DNA from: Parvibaculaceae bacterium
GTDB taxonomy: Bacteria > Pseudomonadota > Alphaproteobacteria > Parvibaculales > Parvibaculaceae
Direction of reading: 5' to 3'
Assembly (NCBI GenBank): GCA_029209985.1
Contig: JARGNZ010000007.1
Span: 62,001 to 126,000, forward strand
Length of the DNA stretch: 64,000 bases
Program-made: the position numbers and the translations under genes
Shown: positions 19,731-30,401 of the stretch, one piece after another
How positions within the stretch are numbered: the stretch's first letter is position 1
Layout of the letters: each line of letters starts with the position of its first letter
The notes under the pieces: model-generated
What the model was told of the DNA's origin: nothing
Databases searched by the model: none
The model's input: the letters and a program-made list of their open reading frames with translations, nothing else

Positions 19731-19901
19731 TAATAAAGAGGGGCCGCGTTTAAGTGGCTCAGGTTTAGGGAGGCAATCTGACTTGATACGACCCACATCA
19801 CGTATCAAGGACAGTGTCGCAAGACACTTTCAGCAGTAATTGCTCAATAATAATAAAAAAATACTCAGCAAGGCCGCGGGAACGCGCCTTGCTTTCTTTT
19901 T
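19731..19901 (+). ncRNA. Candidate trans-acting small RNA with five hairpins and an intrinsic terminator
   Basis: About 170 bases on the plus strand with no open frame or downstream plus-strand gene. Hairpins in order: GGGCCGC/GTGGCTC (19741-19760, with G-U pairs); TCAGGTT/AATCTGA (19759-19781) exposing a purine-rich loop TAGGGAGGC; CTTGATACG/CGTATCAAG (19782-19809, 9 perfect pairs, 10-base loop); AGTGTC-GCAA-GACACT (19813-19828, GNRA tetraloop); then an A/U-rich single strand (about 19845-19865), and a terminator stem AGCAAGGCCGCG/CGCGCCTTGCT (19867-19893) with TTCTTTTT. The first two hairpins share two bases. The A/U tract before the terminator is the usual Hfq-binding arrangement. I cannot match it to a named RNA family. 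Confidence 0.65.
19867..19901 (+). terminator. Intrinsic terminator of the candidate small RNA
   Basis: GC-rich stem AGCAAGGCCGCG (19867-19878) and CGCGCCTTGCT (19883-19893) with a one-base bulge, GGAA loop, followed by TTCTTTTT on the plus strand. It is directional: the opposite strand has an A-rich stretch in place of the T-run. Confidence 0.75.
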
Positions 19902-19951
19902 GCCTAAACGAACCTCAAAGCCCCTTTCCCACCAATGCAACGCGAAACAAA

Positions 19952-19972
19952 CAAAGCCCCAAAGGGGCTTTG
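19952..19972 (-). terminator. Terminator downstream of the DUF1467 gene
   Basis: Perfect arms CAAAGCCCC (19952-19960) and GGGGCTTTG (19964-19972) with an AAA loop; on the minus strand the stem is followed by TTTGTTT. It would end the transcript running from nuo/birA/RNase J into the DUF1467 gene. Confidence 0.6.
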
Positions 19973-20002
19973 ACTGTCGGAGATGTATTGAGTTAGGGCG
20001 TT

Positions 20003-20275
20003 CTACCGCTCACTAAACGTTGGAAAGAACGGCACGTCCGCCAAGGTCAGGCCGGAATACATCACCGTCCAATAGAACGCGGCAAAAATGACCAGTGACA
20101 CCCCGGTCGTGACGAGCAGTTTCAATTGAATATGTGGGTTTTCAGGCGCACTGCCCCGCGTGCCCGCATTATACGCGGCGGAATCTTCGTGCGGTTTCAC
20201 CCCGAAAGGCAACACCACGAATAAGGTTAGCCACCAAAAAATGACGTAAATTGCCATTCCAGCTCCGAAGCTCAT
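20003..20275 (-). CDS. DUF1467 family small membrane protein
   Basis: A 90-residue protein with two membrane helices (about 5-27 and 55-80) and the family phrase FWWLTLFVVLPFGVKPHEDSA. DUF1467 proteins are known mostly from alphaproteobacteria and usually sit between RNase J and proS, as here. Function unknown. It starts 69 bases downstream of the RNase J stop and is probably co-transcribed. Confidence 0.9.
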   Translation of the reverse strand: MSFGAGMAIYVIFWWLTLFVVLPFGVKPHEDSAAYNAGTRGSAPENPHIQLKLLVTTGVSLVIFAAFYWTVMYSGLTLADVPFFPTFSER

Positions 20276-20344
20276 GAGACACCCTTTCTCTCGATTACGA
20301 TCCGTTGCGCCATAGTGCGCTTGATTACGGATTAATTCAAAATT

Positions 20345-22048
20345 TTATTCATTTTCCAAACGGGAGACAGCGACTTCAACGGCTGTCTTTTTACCCCATT
20401 GGCGGCGGACAACGCCGCGCACACCGCGCCGTACAAGCTCGGCAACAACGCTATCCTCTTTACGCTTGCGCAGGGGCAAACGGTCCAATGTGTCATCAAT
20501 CGCATCGTGGATCAGGTTGATAAACTTTTCACCCGCCCCATCCCGCTCTGGCAAACCCATCACACGGATTTGTGGCTGGCCTAAATCGTGGCCTTTTTCA
20601 TCCAACACAATCGCGACAAAAACCGCGCCGCCAACAGCAAGACGACGCCGGGCTTGGATGGACGGATCCCAAGAAGGGATCAGCACGTCACCGTCCAGAT
20701 ACAAACGCCCGCTTTCTACTTCTGCAAAAATTTCTGGCTCGCCGGGGGCAAGGCGTAGCATGTCACCATTGGTCAGCAAGGCAGAATGCGGAACCTGTAG
20801 CTCGTCTGCCAAGTCGGCGTGCTCCAGCAGATGTCGGGCTTCACCATGCACGGGCACTGCAATCTGGGGCTTAATCCACCCATACATCTGCGTCAGCTCA
20901 CCACGACAGGGGTGGCCGGACACGTGCACCATATGATCTTTTTCGGTGATGATCCGAATGCCGCGTTCGGCTAATTGGTTTTGCAACTCATAGATTGCCA
21001 CATCATTGCCCGGAATGATTTTGGAGGAAAAGATCACAGTATCCCCCTCTTCCATGACCACTTGTGGGTGGGTATCATTGGCAATGCGAGAGAGCGCGGC
21101 CCGTGGCTCCCCTTGAGATCCCGTGCAGAGATAGAGCACTTTGTGCTTTGGCAATTTACGCGCTTCATCATCGCGCAGGAAAGGCGGGATGTTCTCGAAA
21201 TAGCCACATGCCCGCGCCGCAGAAATGATGCGGTGCATAGAACGCCCTGCCAAAACCACATGACGTCCACATTCTTCGGCAGCGCGTATGATGCTTTCCA
21301 AGCGCGCAGCATTGGAGGCAAAGGTGGTGATGGCCACGCGGCCTGTTAGCTCTGGTAAAAGCTGTTTCAACGTGGCCGCAACTTCGGCCTCAGAACCTGA
21401 CGTGCCGGGGCTAAACACATTGGTGCTGTCACACACCATGGCCAAGACGCCCTCTTCACCGATTTGGCCCAAGCGGGTGATGTCGATGTCTTCCCCCAAT
21501 TGCGGGGCTTCGTCGATCTTCCAATCGCCAGTATGAAACACCATGCCGAGCGGAGTGCGGATGGCAAGGGCATTTGGCTCCAAAATTGAATGGGTCAATG
21601 TGACCAGCTCAATATCGAAGGGACCAATTTGGAAACGGTCGCTTAAATCCACAATATGAAACGGCACCACATCATCAAGGCCAGCTTCAATAAGCTTTCC
21701 CTTGACCAGTTCAGCTGTGAAAGGTGTGGCGTAGACAGGACACTTCAACCGAGGCCACAGATGGGCCACGGCACCAATGTGATCTTCATGACCGTGAGTT
21801 AACACGATCGCCAAAAGATCATCGACATGCTCTTCAATAAAAGCAGGATCGGGCATGATGACATCAACGCCAGGTGTGCGCCCGTCGGAAAACGTCACGC
21901 CCAGATCAACCATCAACCACTGTCGTTTTTTAGCTGGCCCATACCCAAACAAATTTAGGTTCATGCCTATTTCGCCCGTGCCGCCTAGGGGCAGAAAAAC
22001 CAACTCATCGCCTTTTTGAGCCGTAGTCATTTTTTTTGTTTCTTTCAT
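20345..22048 (-). CDS. rnj: Ribonuclease J
   Basis: Metallo-beta-lactamase/beta-CASP ribonuclease with 5' exonuclease and endonuclease activity in RNA processing and decay. The zinc motif THGHEDHIGA places His85, His87, Asp89 and His90; HTGDWKID and FASNAARLESI continue the core, and the beta-CASP part includes LCTGSQGEPRAALSRIA and VHVSGHPCRGEL. Length 567 aa is normal. A second ATG at 22030 is an alternative start (561 aa). It lies 43 bases after birA. Confidence 0.94.
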   Translation of the reverse strand: MKETKKMTTAQKGDELVFLPLGGTGEIGMNLNLFGYGPAKKRQWLMVDLGVTFSDGRTPGVDVIMPDPAFIEEHVDDLLAIVLTHGHEDHIGAVAHLWPRLKCPVYATPFTAELVKGKLIEAGLDDVVPFHIVDLSDRFQIGPFDIELVTLTHSILEPNALAIRTPLGMVFHTGDWKIDEAPQLGEDIDITRLGQIGEEGVLAMVCDSTNVFSPGTSGSEAEVAATLKQLLPELTGRVAITTFASNAARLESIIRAAEECGRHVVLAGRSMHRIISAARACGYFENIPPFLRDDEARKLPKHKVLYLCTGSQGEPRAALSRIANDTHPQVVMEEGDTVIFSSKIIPGNDVAIYELQNQLAERGIRIITEKDHMVHVSGHPCRGELTQMYGWIKPQIAVPVHGEARHLLEHADLADELQVPHSALLTNGDMLRLAPGEPEIFAEVESGRLYLDGDVLIPSWDPSIQARRRLAVGGAVFVAIVLDEKGHDLGQPQIRVMGLPERDGAGEKFINLIHDAIDDTLDRLPLRKRKEDSVVAELVRRGVRGVVRRQWGKKTAVEVAVSRLENE

Positions 22049-22091
22049 GACGCCATCATACCCGCTTTAACTCGGTTTACCAAAGGTGCCA

Positions 22092-22871
22092 TTACTTTGG
22101 TTGACCAAAGAACACATCACCTGCGGAGATGGCGCGGCTGGAGCCATCATCTAGCCTGAGGATCAATGCCCCCTCGCCGTCTAATGCTTCAAAAGTACCC
22201 TCTAGCTCAACATCACTTAACCGCACAACAATACGCTGCCCCACGCCTTTGGCCCGTGCCAACCATGCTGTACGAATGGCCTCGAAACCGCCGGGGGCTT
22301 GCCACACTTCATGCCAATGAGCAAACGCATTGGCGAGCCGGGTGAGCCCTTCTTGGGGAGAGACTATTTGGCCGGTTTCGGCGCGCAAAGAGGTTGCAGG
22401 ATAAGGCGTATCTTTTGGAAACACCGCTAGATTGAGGCCAATGCCAATGGCCAACCAACTGACTTCACCGGCGCCCTGCGTGGCACTTTCCAACAAAATG
22501 CCCGACATTTTTTTGCCGCCCAATAAAAGGTCATTGGGCCATTTCAACCGAGCGTCGGCTTGGCGATCTTGCGGCAACATTTGAATAACCGCATCATGGA
22601 TGGCCAAACCAGACACAAAGGAAAGCTCTGCCGCCGCCGATGGGCTACAGGCGGGGCGCAAAAACAACGTGCACATGAGATTGCCAACAGGCGACACCCA
22701 TTCACGCCCGCGCCGTCCGCGCCCTGCTGTTTGACTATCAGCCCGCAACCAAACAGACGCAGCCGCCGAGGTTTCCCCACGGCGGCGTGCTTCGGTATTT
22801 GTGCTGTCTATTTCTTCAAAATGTTCTTGGCCATACCCGTGCGGCCAAACATTTGATCCTGGTGCGGCCAC
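22092..22871 (-). CDS. birA: Biotin--[acetyl-CoA-carboxylase] ligase
   Basis: Attaches biotin to acetyl-CoA carboxylase carrier protein. The 259-aa product has only the ligase and C-terminal domains, no N-terminal DNA-binding region, so it is a class I BirA without repressor function. Motifs: DSTNTEARRRGE, TAGRGRRGREWVSP (biotinyl-AMP loop) and KWPNDLLLGGKKMSGILLE. The GTG start directly follows the nuoN TAA, so it is translated from the nuo transcript. In many alphaproteobacteria coaX follows birA; here RNase J comes next. Confidence 0.93.
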   Translation of the reverse strand: MAAPGSNVWPHGYGQEHFEEIDSTNTEARRRGETSAAASVWLRADSQTAGRGRRGREWVSPVGNLMCTLFLRPACSPSAAAELSFVSGLAIHDAVIQMLPQDRQADARLKWPNDLLLGGKKMSGILLESATQGAGEVSWLAIGIGLNLAVFPKDTPYPATSLRAETGQIVSPQEGLTRLANAFAHWHEVWQAPGGFEAIRTAWLARAKGVGQRIVVRLSDVELEGTFEALDGEGALILRLDDGSSRAISAGDVFFGQPK

Positions 22872-24341
22872 TTAGTGACCCACAACGGCAACAGCGCCGC
22901 TGCTTAACGAAGCCGCCGCAGTGGTTGCCAGCGAAATCAACGTTGAAGGATGAACGAAGAAGAAGATTGTGAACAAGCTTGAGAGTGTCAACACGATCGA
23001 CACTTCGCGCGCCAAGGGCACTTCAAACGGTTCTGCTGGTTCGTCAAAGAACATGATTTTGACAATACGCAAATAGTAGAATGCCCCCACAACAGAGGAG
23101 AGAACGCCGATCACTGAAAGCGCATAAAGGTCTGCATCGATGGCCGCCACGAAGACATAAAACTTCGCAAAGAAGCCTGCCAACGGTGGAATGCCTGCCA
23201 ATGAGAACATGAACATGGCAAAGACAAATGCAAGAACGGGCCGCTCTTTTGACAGACCTGCAAGTTCGTCAATGTTTTCAACCATGCCTTCTGCCCGGCG
23301 CATGGCCAAGATGCAGCAGAACACACCCGCGTTCATGACCAGATAGATGGACAGATAAATGAGGACGCCTTGGATACCTTGTGCGGTGCCTGATGCCAGA
23401 CCAACCAACGCAAAACCCATGTGGCCAATAGAAGAATATGCCATCAAGCGTTTGATGTTACGCTGACCAATGGCCGCGAAAGCACCAAGCACCATTGAGG
23501 CAATCGAAATGAAGACCACGACTTGCTGCCATTGGGCGACGGCTTCGGGGAAGGCCCCCATCATAACGCGAATGAACAAAGCGATGGCTGCGATTTTTGG
23601 TGCGGCGGCAAAGAAGGCTGTCACCGGTGTTGGCGCGCCTTCATAAACGTCTGGGGTCCACATGTGGAATGGCACAGCGGAGACCTTGAAGGCAAGACCC
23701 GCCAGAATGAACACCATCCCAAACAGGATGCCCAAAGGCATGCCATGACCGGTTGCGGCCTCGGCAATGGATGGGAAGTTTGTGGTGCCTGAGAAGCCGT
23801 AGACCAATGAGGAGCCGTAGAGCAACATGCCGGATGCCAAGGCGCCCAGAACAAAATACTTCAAGCCAGATTCAGTTGACCGCAAGCTGTCGCGGTTAAA
23901 TGAAGCGACGACATAGAGCGCCAAGCTTTGAAGCTCCAGCCCCATATACAGCGCAAGTAGATCGTTCGCTGACACCATCATCAACATGCCCAATGTCGCA
24001 AAGACAATCAGCACAGGATATTCAAAGCGATCGAGCTTTTCTTGTTCCAAGTAGTTCAGCGACATGATGACGGCAACAGCAGACCCAATAAGGATCAACA
24101 CCTTCATGAACTTCGCGAAGGGGTCCATGATAATAGCTCCATGGAAACCCAAGACAGTTTCATTTGGCTGCCCGATGACCAGCACTGCCGCCAGACCAAA
24201 GAGCAAAACCGCTCCGTAGCCGACAAGACGCAATGCGCCATCTCCTCGAAACGCCCCCAACAGGAGGAGAGCCATGCCGCCAATTGCCAGCGTAAGCTCT
24301 GAGGCAATGGGGCCAAGGTCTGGAAGATTTGCGATTTCCAT
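22872..24341 (-). CDS. nuoN: NADH-quinone oxidoreductase subunit N
   Basis: Antiporter-like membrane subunit of complex I. The 489-residue protein has about 14 hydrophobic helices and family phrases [38 protein letters not shown] and [18 protein letters not shown]. It is the last nuo gene, 20 bases after nuoM, and birA begins immediately after its stop. Confidence 0.96.
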   Translation of the reverse strand: MEIANLPDLGPIASELTLAIGGMALLLLGAFRGDGALRLVGYGAVLLFGLAAVLVIGQPNETVLGFHGAIIMDPFAKFMKVLILIGSAVAVIMSLNYLEQEKLDRFEYPVLIVFATLGMLMMVSANDLLALYMGLELQSLALYVVASFNRDSLRSTESGLKYFVLGALASGMLLYGSSLVYGFSGTTNFPSIAEAATGHGMPLGILFGMVFILAGLAFKVSAVPFHMWTPDVYEGAPTPVTAFFAAAPKIAAIALFIRVMMGAFPEAVAQWQQVVVFISIASMVLGAFAAIGQRNIKRLMAYSSIGHMGFALVGLASGTAQGIQGVLIYLSIYLVMNAGVFCCILAMRRAEGMVENIDELAGLSKERPVLAFVFAMFMFSLAGIPPLAGFFAKFYVFVAAIDADLYALSVIGVLSSVVGAFYYLRIVKIMFFDEPAEPFEVPLAREVSIVLTLSSLFTIFFFVHPSTLISLATTAAASLSSGAVAVVGH

Positions 24342-24361
24342 AACTCTATCTCCGATCCCGC

Positions 24362-25936
24362 TTAATGATGGCCAGCAGCGGGAGCTGGCGGTGTTGTTGT
24401 AAGAGGCTCAAACGTGAAAGCTGGCTCAGGCACGATACCTAGGCTTGCGTTATGCGCTTGAAGTGCTGCGTCGTAACCCGATACCAAATGCTCGATCGAC
24501 ACTTGCGTGACTTCGAAAATTGGAAGCGGATAGACACCAAAGAAGAGCGTTGCCACAACCAGCGGTGCAATGGTGAGTACTTCCCGGCGGTTGAGGTCTG
24601 TAATCGATTTCAGCGTGTCTTTATCCAACTCACCGAAAATGACGCGACGGTAGAGATAGAGTGCGTAACAAGCTGAGAAGATCACGCCGGAAGCTGCCAC
24701 AAAGGCTGTGGTGGTGCTGACTTGGAATGTCCCAACGATGGTCAAGAACTCGCCAACAAATCCTGAGGTGCCGGGCAAGCCAACATTGGCCATGGTGAAG
24801 AGCATAAAGACAGCGGCATATACCGGCATCCGATGAACCAACCCGCCATATGCGGCAATTTCTCTTGTGTGCATCCGGTCATAGACCACGCCGACACAGA
24901 GGAACAAGGCCCCAGAAATCCAACCGTGTGAGAGCATTTGGAAAACAGCCCCCTGCACACCTTGTTGGGTGGCAGCAAACAAGCCCATGGTCACGAACCC
25001 CATGTGCGCGACGGAAGAATAAGCGATGAGCTTTTTCATGTCTTCTTGCACGATGGCGACGATGGAAGTGTAGACAATCGCGATAACCGACAAAGTGAAC
25101 ACCATCGGCGAGAAGAAGTCAGAGGCGATGGGGAACATCGGCAAACAGAACCGAATGAAACCGTAACCGCCCAACTTGAGCAAGATCCCCGCCAAGATGA
25201 CCGACCCTGCCGTTGGCGCTTCAACGTGGGCATCTGGCAACCACGTGTGCACCGGCCACATTGGCATTTTCACCGCAAAGGAAGCGAAGAATGCCAACCA
25301 CAGCCACATTTGCACATCGGCGGTAAAGTCAAATTCCATCAGCGTTGGAATGTCTGTCGTACCTGCCTCGTTATACATGTACATGATGGCAAGCAGCATC
25401 AACACAGAGCCGAGCAAGGTGTAAAGGAAGAACTTGAAGCTTGCATAGATGCGGTTGGAGCCGCCCCACACACCAATGATCAAGAACATTGGGATCAAGC
25501 CACCTTCAAAGAACAGATAGAACAGCACCAAGTCTTGCGCACAGAAGACACCGATCACCAATGCTTCCAAGACGAGGAAGGCAATCATGTATTCTTTGAC
25601 ACGCTTGGTGATGGACGTCCAGCTTGCCAAGATGCACAGCGGCATCAAGAAAGTGGTGAGGATGATGAACAGCATTGAGATGCCATCCACGCCCATGTGA
25701 TAGTTGATTGCGCCGCCGAGCCAGTCGTATTTTTCGACCATTTGCAGGTCAGCGGTTGTGCTATCGAATGTCACCCAAATGTAAAGCGAAATGAGGAAGG
25801 TGAACGCCGTGGTCCACAACGCCATAGAGCGTGCACTGCGGGCGCCCGCCTCTTCATCATTGGGACCTAAGAAGATCAACAATGCGCCGATGAGGGGCAG
25901 GAACGTAACCAGCGAAAGAATAGGTACTTCTGACAT
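24362..25936 (-). CDS. nuoM: NADH-quinone oxidoreductase subunit M
   Basis: Antiporter-like proton-pumping subunit of complex I, 524 aa, about 14 helices. The conserved [18 protein letters not shown] region holds the key glutamate, and [22 protein letters not shown] and [19 protein letters not shown] follow. The C-terminal tail is Thr/Pro-rich and ends in His-His. Its ATG overlaps the last base of nuoL. Confidence 0.97.
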   Translation of the reverse strand: MSEVPILSLVTFLPLIGALLIFLGPNDEEAGARSARSMALWTTAFTFLISLYIWVTFDSTTADLQMVEKYDWLGGAINYHMGVDGISMLFIILTTFLMPLCILASWTSITKRVKEYMIAFLVLEALVIGVFCAQDLVLFYLFFEGGLIPMFLIIGVWGGSNRIYASFKFFLYTLLGSVLMLLAIMYMYNEAGTTDIPTLMEFDFTADVQMWLWLAFFASFAVKMPMWPVHTWLPDAHVEAPTAGSVILAGILLKLGGYGFIRFCLPMFPIASDFFSPMVFTLSVIAIVYTSIVAIVQEDMKKLIAYSSVAHMGFVTMGLFAATQQGVQGAVFQMLSHGWISGALFLCVGVVYDRMHTREIAAYGGLVHRMPVYAAVFMLFTMANVGLPGTSGFVGEFLTIVGTFQVSTTTAFVAASGVIFSACYALYLYRRVIFGELDKDTLKSITDLNRREVLTIAPLVVATLFFGVYPLPIFEVTQVSIEHLVSGYDAALQAHNASLGIVPEPAFTFEPLTTTPPAPAAGHH

Positions 25937-27867
25937 TAGTGCGCTCCCCCGAACATGAAGTATGTGATCAAGGCGGCGACGCCGAGTAACATTGCAAATG
26001 CGTAGTGATAAACAAAGCCAGTTTGGATGCGGTTGAGACCACGTGTGACATCAAGCACCCGAGCGGCAAGACCGTTAGGGCCGAAGCCATCGATGATGCG
26101 GCCATCCCCTATTTTCCAGAGCAAGCGGCCCAACCAGAATGTTGGTTTGACGAAGACCACATTATAGATCTCATCGAAGTACCATTTGTTGAGCAGGAAC
26201 CGGTAAAGCGGCGCATGTGTTTCTGCCATTTCTTTTGGAAGCTCTGGACGGGCAATGTAGAAATACCACGCACCCACGAAGCCAAGCACCATCATAACGA
26301 ATGGGGACAAGACCACCCATTGCGGCACATCGTGGAAATCATGCATCACATGATTTGTCGGATTGTGCACGATGGCTGTTTGCCAGAAGGCTTCAAAATT
26401 ATGGCCAACAAAGCTGCTGCTGAAGAAAGCACCGGCGGCCAATGCGCCAACAGCCAAGATGATCAACGGAATGGTCATCACTGACGGGCTTTCATGCACA
26501 TGTGAAAGCACCTCTTTTGATGCGCGTGACGGACCGTGGAAGGTTAAGAAAACCAAACGCCATGAATAGAAGCTGGTGAACAACGCCGCAATCACCAACA
26601 ACGCGAATGCGTACATATGAGCTGGGTTGTGGGCTGCATAAGCGGCTTCGATGATGGCATCTTTTGAGAAATAACCAGACGTGAATGGGAAGCCTGTCAG
26701 CGCCAAGGTGCCGATCAACATCATGAAATAGGTCAATGGGATCATTTTGAAGAGCCCACCCATTTTACGCATGTCTTGCTCGTGGTGCATCGCGTGGATG
26801 ACCGAGCCGGAGCCTAAGAACAACAGCGCCTTAAAGAAGGCGTGTGTGAACAGGTGGAACATGGCGGCTTCGTAAGCGCCCACACCTGCAGCCACAAACA
26901 TGTACCCCAACTGAGAACATGTTGAATACGCCACCACTCGTTTGATGTCGTTTTGCACCAAGCCGATGGTTGCCGCAAAGAAGGCTGTTGTTGCGCCGAT
27001 AACCACGACGAAGGTAGAGGCAAATTCGGTGAACTCAAACAAAGGTGAGAAGCGCACGACAAGGAAGACACCGGCAGTCACCATGGTAGCAGCGTGGATC
27101 AACGCCGACACTGGTGTGGGGCCTTCCATCGCGTCTGGCAACCATGTGTGCAACATGAATTGGGCTGACTTACCCATCGCGCCCATGAAGAGCAACAGGC
27201 AAATGGTTTCGAGCAATGGCACGGTGTAGCCAAGGAAGTTGAAGGTGCCCAATGCCAAAGCCGGGCCTTGAGCAAAGATCGTATCGAACTCAACCGAGCC
27301 TACGGTGAGGAAGATGGTCGAGATACCCAGAATAAGGCCAAAGTCCCCTACCCGGTTGACGATGAAGGCTTTCATAGCCGCCGCATTTGCGGTTGGCTTT
27401 TTGTACCAGAAGCCAATCAACAGGTAAGACGCAAGGCCCACACCTTCCCAGCCGAAGAAAAGCTGCACCAAGTTGTTGGCTGTCACCAGCATCAACCTGG
27501 CGAAGGTAAAGAGAGACAGATAGGCGAAGACCCGCGTTTTGTGCGGGTCGTCGTGCATGTAGCCATTTGAATAGACATGCACCAAGGCCGACACTGAGTT
27601 GACCACCACCAGCATCACGGCGGTGAGTGTATCAATGCGCAAGGTCCAGTCGGCTTCAAAAGCGCCGCTGTCAATCCAGGTCAGAACATGGATTGTGGTC
27701 CAATTGCCGCTGATGGCAACTTCGAAGAATGCGACCCATGAGAGAAGCGCTGAAATGATCACAAACCCTGTGGTGATCATGCGCGATGCTTTGTCGCCGA
27801 TTGAGCGGCCAAAGAGGCCGGCAATCAAAGCGCCTAACAACGGCAAAAAGACAATTGCTTGGTACAT
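25936..27867 (-). CDS. nuoL: NADH-quinone oxidoreductase subunit L
   Basis: Largest antiporter-like subunit of complex I with the long lateral helix. 643 aa. Clear motifs: [60 protein letters not shown] and [20 protein letters not shown]. Overlaps nuoM by one base and follows nuoK by 7 bases. Confidence 0.97.
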   Translation of the reverse strand: MYQAIVFLPLLGALIAGLFGRSIGDKASRMITTGFVIISALLSWVAFFEVAISGNWTTIHVLTWIDSGAFEADWTLRIDTLTAVMLVVVNSVSALVHVYSNGYMHDDPHKTRVFAYLSLFTFARLMLVTANNLVQLFFGWEGVGLASYLLIGFWYKKPTANAAAMKAFIVNRVGDFGLILGISTIFLTVGSVEFDTIFAQGPALALGTFNFLGYTVPLLETICLLLFMGAMGKSAQFMLHTWLPDAMEGPTPVSALIHAATMVTAGVFLVVRFSPLFEFTEFASTFVVVIGATTAFFAATIGLVQNDIKRVVAYSTCSQLGYMFVAAGVGAYEAAMFHLFTHAFFKALLFLGSGSVIHAMHHEQDMRKMGGLFKMIPLTYFMMLIGTLALTGFPFTSGYFSKDAIIEAAYAAHNPAHMYAFALLVIAALFTSFYSWRLVFLTFHGPSRASKEVLSHVHESPSVMTIPLIILAVGALAAGAFFSSSFVGHNFEAFWQTAIVHNPTNHVMHDFHDVPQWVVLSPFVMMVLGFVGAWYFYIARPELPKEMAETHAPLYRFLLNKWYFDEIYNVVFVKPTFWLGRLLWKIGDGRIIDGFGPNGLAARVLDVTRGLNRIQTGFVYHYAFAMLLGVAALITYFMFGGAH

Positions 27868-27874
27868 TTAGTCC

Positions 27875-28183
27875 TCAGCCCTTCATCATGTTGATGTCTT
27901 CAACCGCGATAGACCCACGGTTGCGGAAATAAACCACCAAGATGGCAAGACCGATGGCAGCTTCCCCAGCCGCGACGGTCAAGACCAACATCGCAAAAAT
28001 CTGTCCTGTCAGGTCCCCCAAGTGCGTGGAGAACGACACAAGGTTGATGTTTACCGCGAGCAGCATCAGCTCGATCGACATGAGAATGATGATGACATTC
28101 TTTCTATTGAGAAAGATGCCGAAGATTCCCAATGTGAACAGCATTGCTGCAACGGTGAGATAATGTGCGAGGCCGATTTCCAT
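27875..28183 (-). CDS. nuoK: NADH-quinone oxidoreductase subunit K
   Basis: Small membrane subunit of complex I, 102 aa with three helices. [17 protein letters not shown] carries the conserved glutamate of the proton path, and [22 protein letters not shown] the second. 17 bases after nuoJ and 7 before nuoL. Confidence 0.97.
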   Translation of the reverse strand: MEIGLAHYLTVAAMLFTLGIFGIFLNRKNVIIILMSIELMLLAVNINLVSFSTHLGDLTGQIFAMLVLTVAAGEAAIGLAILVVYFRNRGSIAVEDINMMKG

Positions 28184-28200
28184 GTTTCTTAATCCTATGC

Positions 28201-28824
28201 CTAAAGCTCTGAAATGCCTTGGCCGGGTTCGACTTTACGAATTTCAAGTGCATCTTCTGCGCGGCGGCCAACTTGTGCCGTGATCGATTGACGTTGAACG
28301 CCTTCCCGGTGACGCAATGTCAACACGATGGCCCCAATCATTGCGACCAACAAAACCATGCCCGCTGCTTGGAAGAAGTAAATGTATTGGGTGTACATGA
28401 CCCGACCGATGGCTTCGGCATTGGTCACATCTCCCAATGGTGGAATGGGGCTTTGGGCCAGATGAGCTGTTTCCGGTGCAATGACCCAGGTGCCAATGAC
28501 CATGACCATTTCAAGAAACAAAACAAACCCAACCAACGCGCCAATGGGTAGGTACTGAAGGAACCCTTCACGCAAGCTTGCGAAGTTGACGTCTAGCATC
28601 ATCACCACAAACAAGAAGAGCACCGCAACCGCACCCACATATACAATGAGCAAGATCATGGCGAGGAATTCAGCCCCCATCAGAACAAAGAGTCCTGCTG
28701 CACTGAAGAATGTCAGGATCAAATACAGGACGGAGTGAACTGGATTGCGTGCTGCAATAACCATGAACGCCGCTGCCACTGCGATGCCTGCGAAGATATA
28801 AAAAGCGATTGCCGCAACAACCAT
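28201..28824 (-). CDS. nuoJ: NADH-quinone oxidoreductase subunit J
   Basis: Membrane subunit of complex I, 207 aa with five helices. [21 protein letters not shown] and [20 protein letters not shown] (the latter with the pi-bulge region) identify it. The soluble C-terminus (about 175-207) is polar. Between nuoI and nuoK in the operon. Confidence 0.97.
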   Translation of the reverse strand: MVVAAIAFYIFAGIAVAAAFMVIAARNPVHSVLYLILTFFSAAGLFVLMGAEFLAMILLIVYVGAVAVLFLFVVMMLDVNFASLREGFLQYLPIGALVGFVLFLEMVMVIGTWVIAPETAHLAQSPIPPLGDVTNAEAIGRVMYTQYIYFFQAAGMVLLVAMIGAIVLTLRHREGVQRQSITAQVGRRAEDALEIRKVEPGQGISEL

Positions 28825-28865
28825 TGATCTGCCTCGATCTTTACGTTTCTAACAACTCTTACCGC

Positions 28866-29357
28866 TTAGCGGTACGGAGCATCCAATTCTAAATTCTTAG
28901 CAATGGCCCGCTCCCAACGGTCGCCATTTTCGAGCAACCGTTCTTTTGTGTAGAACAGCTCCTCGCGTGTCTCTGTGGCGAATTCAAAATTCGGCCCTTC
29001 AACAATCGCATCCACGGGGCACGCCTCTTGGCAGAAACCGCAATAGATGCATTTTGTCATATCGATATCGTATTTCACGGTGCGCCGTGTGCCATCATTG
29101 CCGCGTGGTCCTGCTTCAATGGTGATGGCTTGTGCTGGGCAAATGGCCTCACACAATTTACATGCGATGCAGCGCTCTTCCCCATTTGGATAACGACGCA
29201 ATGCATGTTCCCCGCGAAAGCGTGGTGAGAGCGTATTTTTCTCAAATGGGTAGTTGATGGTCGGTTTGGTTTTGAACATGTACTTCAAGCCAAGAAAAAA
29301 GCTCGAGACAAACTCCGCCAAAAAGAGCGACCGAATAGACTGAGTTAAGGTAGACAT
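28866..29357 (-). CDS. nuoI: NADH-quinone oxidoreductase subunit I
   Basis: Carries iron-sulfur clusters N6a and N6b that pass electrons toward quinone. Two ferredoxin motifs are complete: [16 protein letters not shown] and [16 protein letters not shown]. 163 aa, the normal size for the alphaproteobacterial protein with its N-terminal membrane-facing segment ([19 protein letters not shown]). Follows nuoH by 24 bases. Confidence 0.97.
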   Translation of the reverse strand: MSTLTQSIRSLFLAEFVSSFFLGLKYMFKTKPTINYPFEKNTLSPRFRGEHALRRYPNGEERCIACKLCEAICPAQAITIEAGPRGNDGTRRTVKYDIDMTKCIYCGFCQEACPVDAIVEGPNFEFATETREELFYTKERLLENGDRWERAIAKNLELDAPYR

Positions 29358-29381
29358 CGTTCAGTTCCTTTCGCTCGCCGC

Positions 29382-30401
29382 TTATTGCGGCACGGTTCCA
29401 GTGAAAACAAGAAAACTTGCAGTCGCGACAACCCAGAAGAGGGAGATTGGCAAGAAGACTTTCCAACCCAAGCGCATCAATTGGTCATACCGGTAACGCG
29501 GCACAATGGCTTTGATCACTGCAAAAATGAAGAAGAGGAAGATGACTTTCGCCCAGAACCATACGAATGGCGGGACCCATGTCAGTGGCGCAATGTCGAT
29601 CGGTGCGTGCCAGCCACCCAAGAAGAGAATGGTGGTTAGGGCACACAAGGACAAGATTGCCACGTACTCAGCCATGAACATCATCATGTACGGTGAGGAA
29701 GAATATTCCACAGCATACCCGGCAACGAGTTCAGCTTCCGCTTCTGGCAAGTCAAACGGTGGCCGGTTTGATTCAGCCAATGTTGAGATAAAGAAAATCA
29801 CGAACATTGGGAAATGAGGAAGGAAATACCAATTCCAGAAGCCACCTGCCTGTGAGTTTACAATGTCGGAGAGATTGAGCGAGCCAACCGTCATCAACAC
29901 ACACACAATGACAAAGCCCATCGACACTTCATAAGACACCATTTGAGCCGCAGACCGAAGAGCGCCCAAGAATGGATACTTCGAGTTGGATGCCCACCCG
30001 GCCATAATGATGCCGTAAACTTCCAATGAGGAGATCGCAAAGATAAACAAAATGCCGACGTTGACGTTTGAAATCACCACGCCGTCTGCCATGGGAATAA
30101 CAGCCCACGCGGACAAAGCCAGTGTGGTGGAAAGCAATGGCGCGATCAAAAACACGCCTTTGTTTGCCCCGGCCGGAATGATCAATTCCTTGAACATGAA
30201 CTTCGCCAAATCGGCAAAGGATTGCAGCAGCCCGAATGGACCGACAACATTTGGACCCTTACGGTATCCGACAGCGGCCCAGACTTTACGGTCTGCATAG
30301 AGAATGAAGGCTACGAACACCAACAAGCACACCAACAGAAACACGCTTTGTGCTGCAATGATGGCGGCGGGAATGCCGTATGTCACGAGGATATCAACCA
30401 T
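29382..30401 (-). CDS. nuoH: NADH-quinone oxidoreductase subunit H
   Basis: Membrane subunit that forms much of the quinone site. The ATG at 30401 (339 aa, overlapping the nuoG stop by 8 bases) is favoured over further upstream codons inside nuoG. Motifs: [53 protein letters not shown]-like ([20 protein letters not shown]) and [17 protein letters not shown]. Confidence 0.96.
   Translation of the reverse strand: MVDILVTYGIPAAIIAAQSVFLLVCLLVFVAFILYADRKVWAAVGYRKGPNVVGPFGLLQSFADLAKFMFKELIIPAGANKGVFLIAPLLSTTLALSAWAVIPMADGVVISNVNVGILFIFAISSLEVYGIIMAGWASNSKYPFLGALRSAAQMVSYEVSMGFVIVCVLMTVGSLNLSDIVNSQAGGFWNWYFLPHFPMFVIFFISTLAESNRPPFDLPEAEAELVAGYAVEYSSSPYMMMFMAEYVAILSLCALTTILFLGGWHAPIDIAPLTWVPPFVWFWAKVIFLFFIFAVIKAIVPRYRYDQLMRLGWKVFLPISLFWVVATASFLVFTGTVPQ

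Noticed and set aside
24938-25678. A 246-codon plus-strand open frame opposite nuoM
   Set aside because: Antisense to a highly conserved membrane protein; charged, His/Gln-rich product with no motif.
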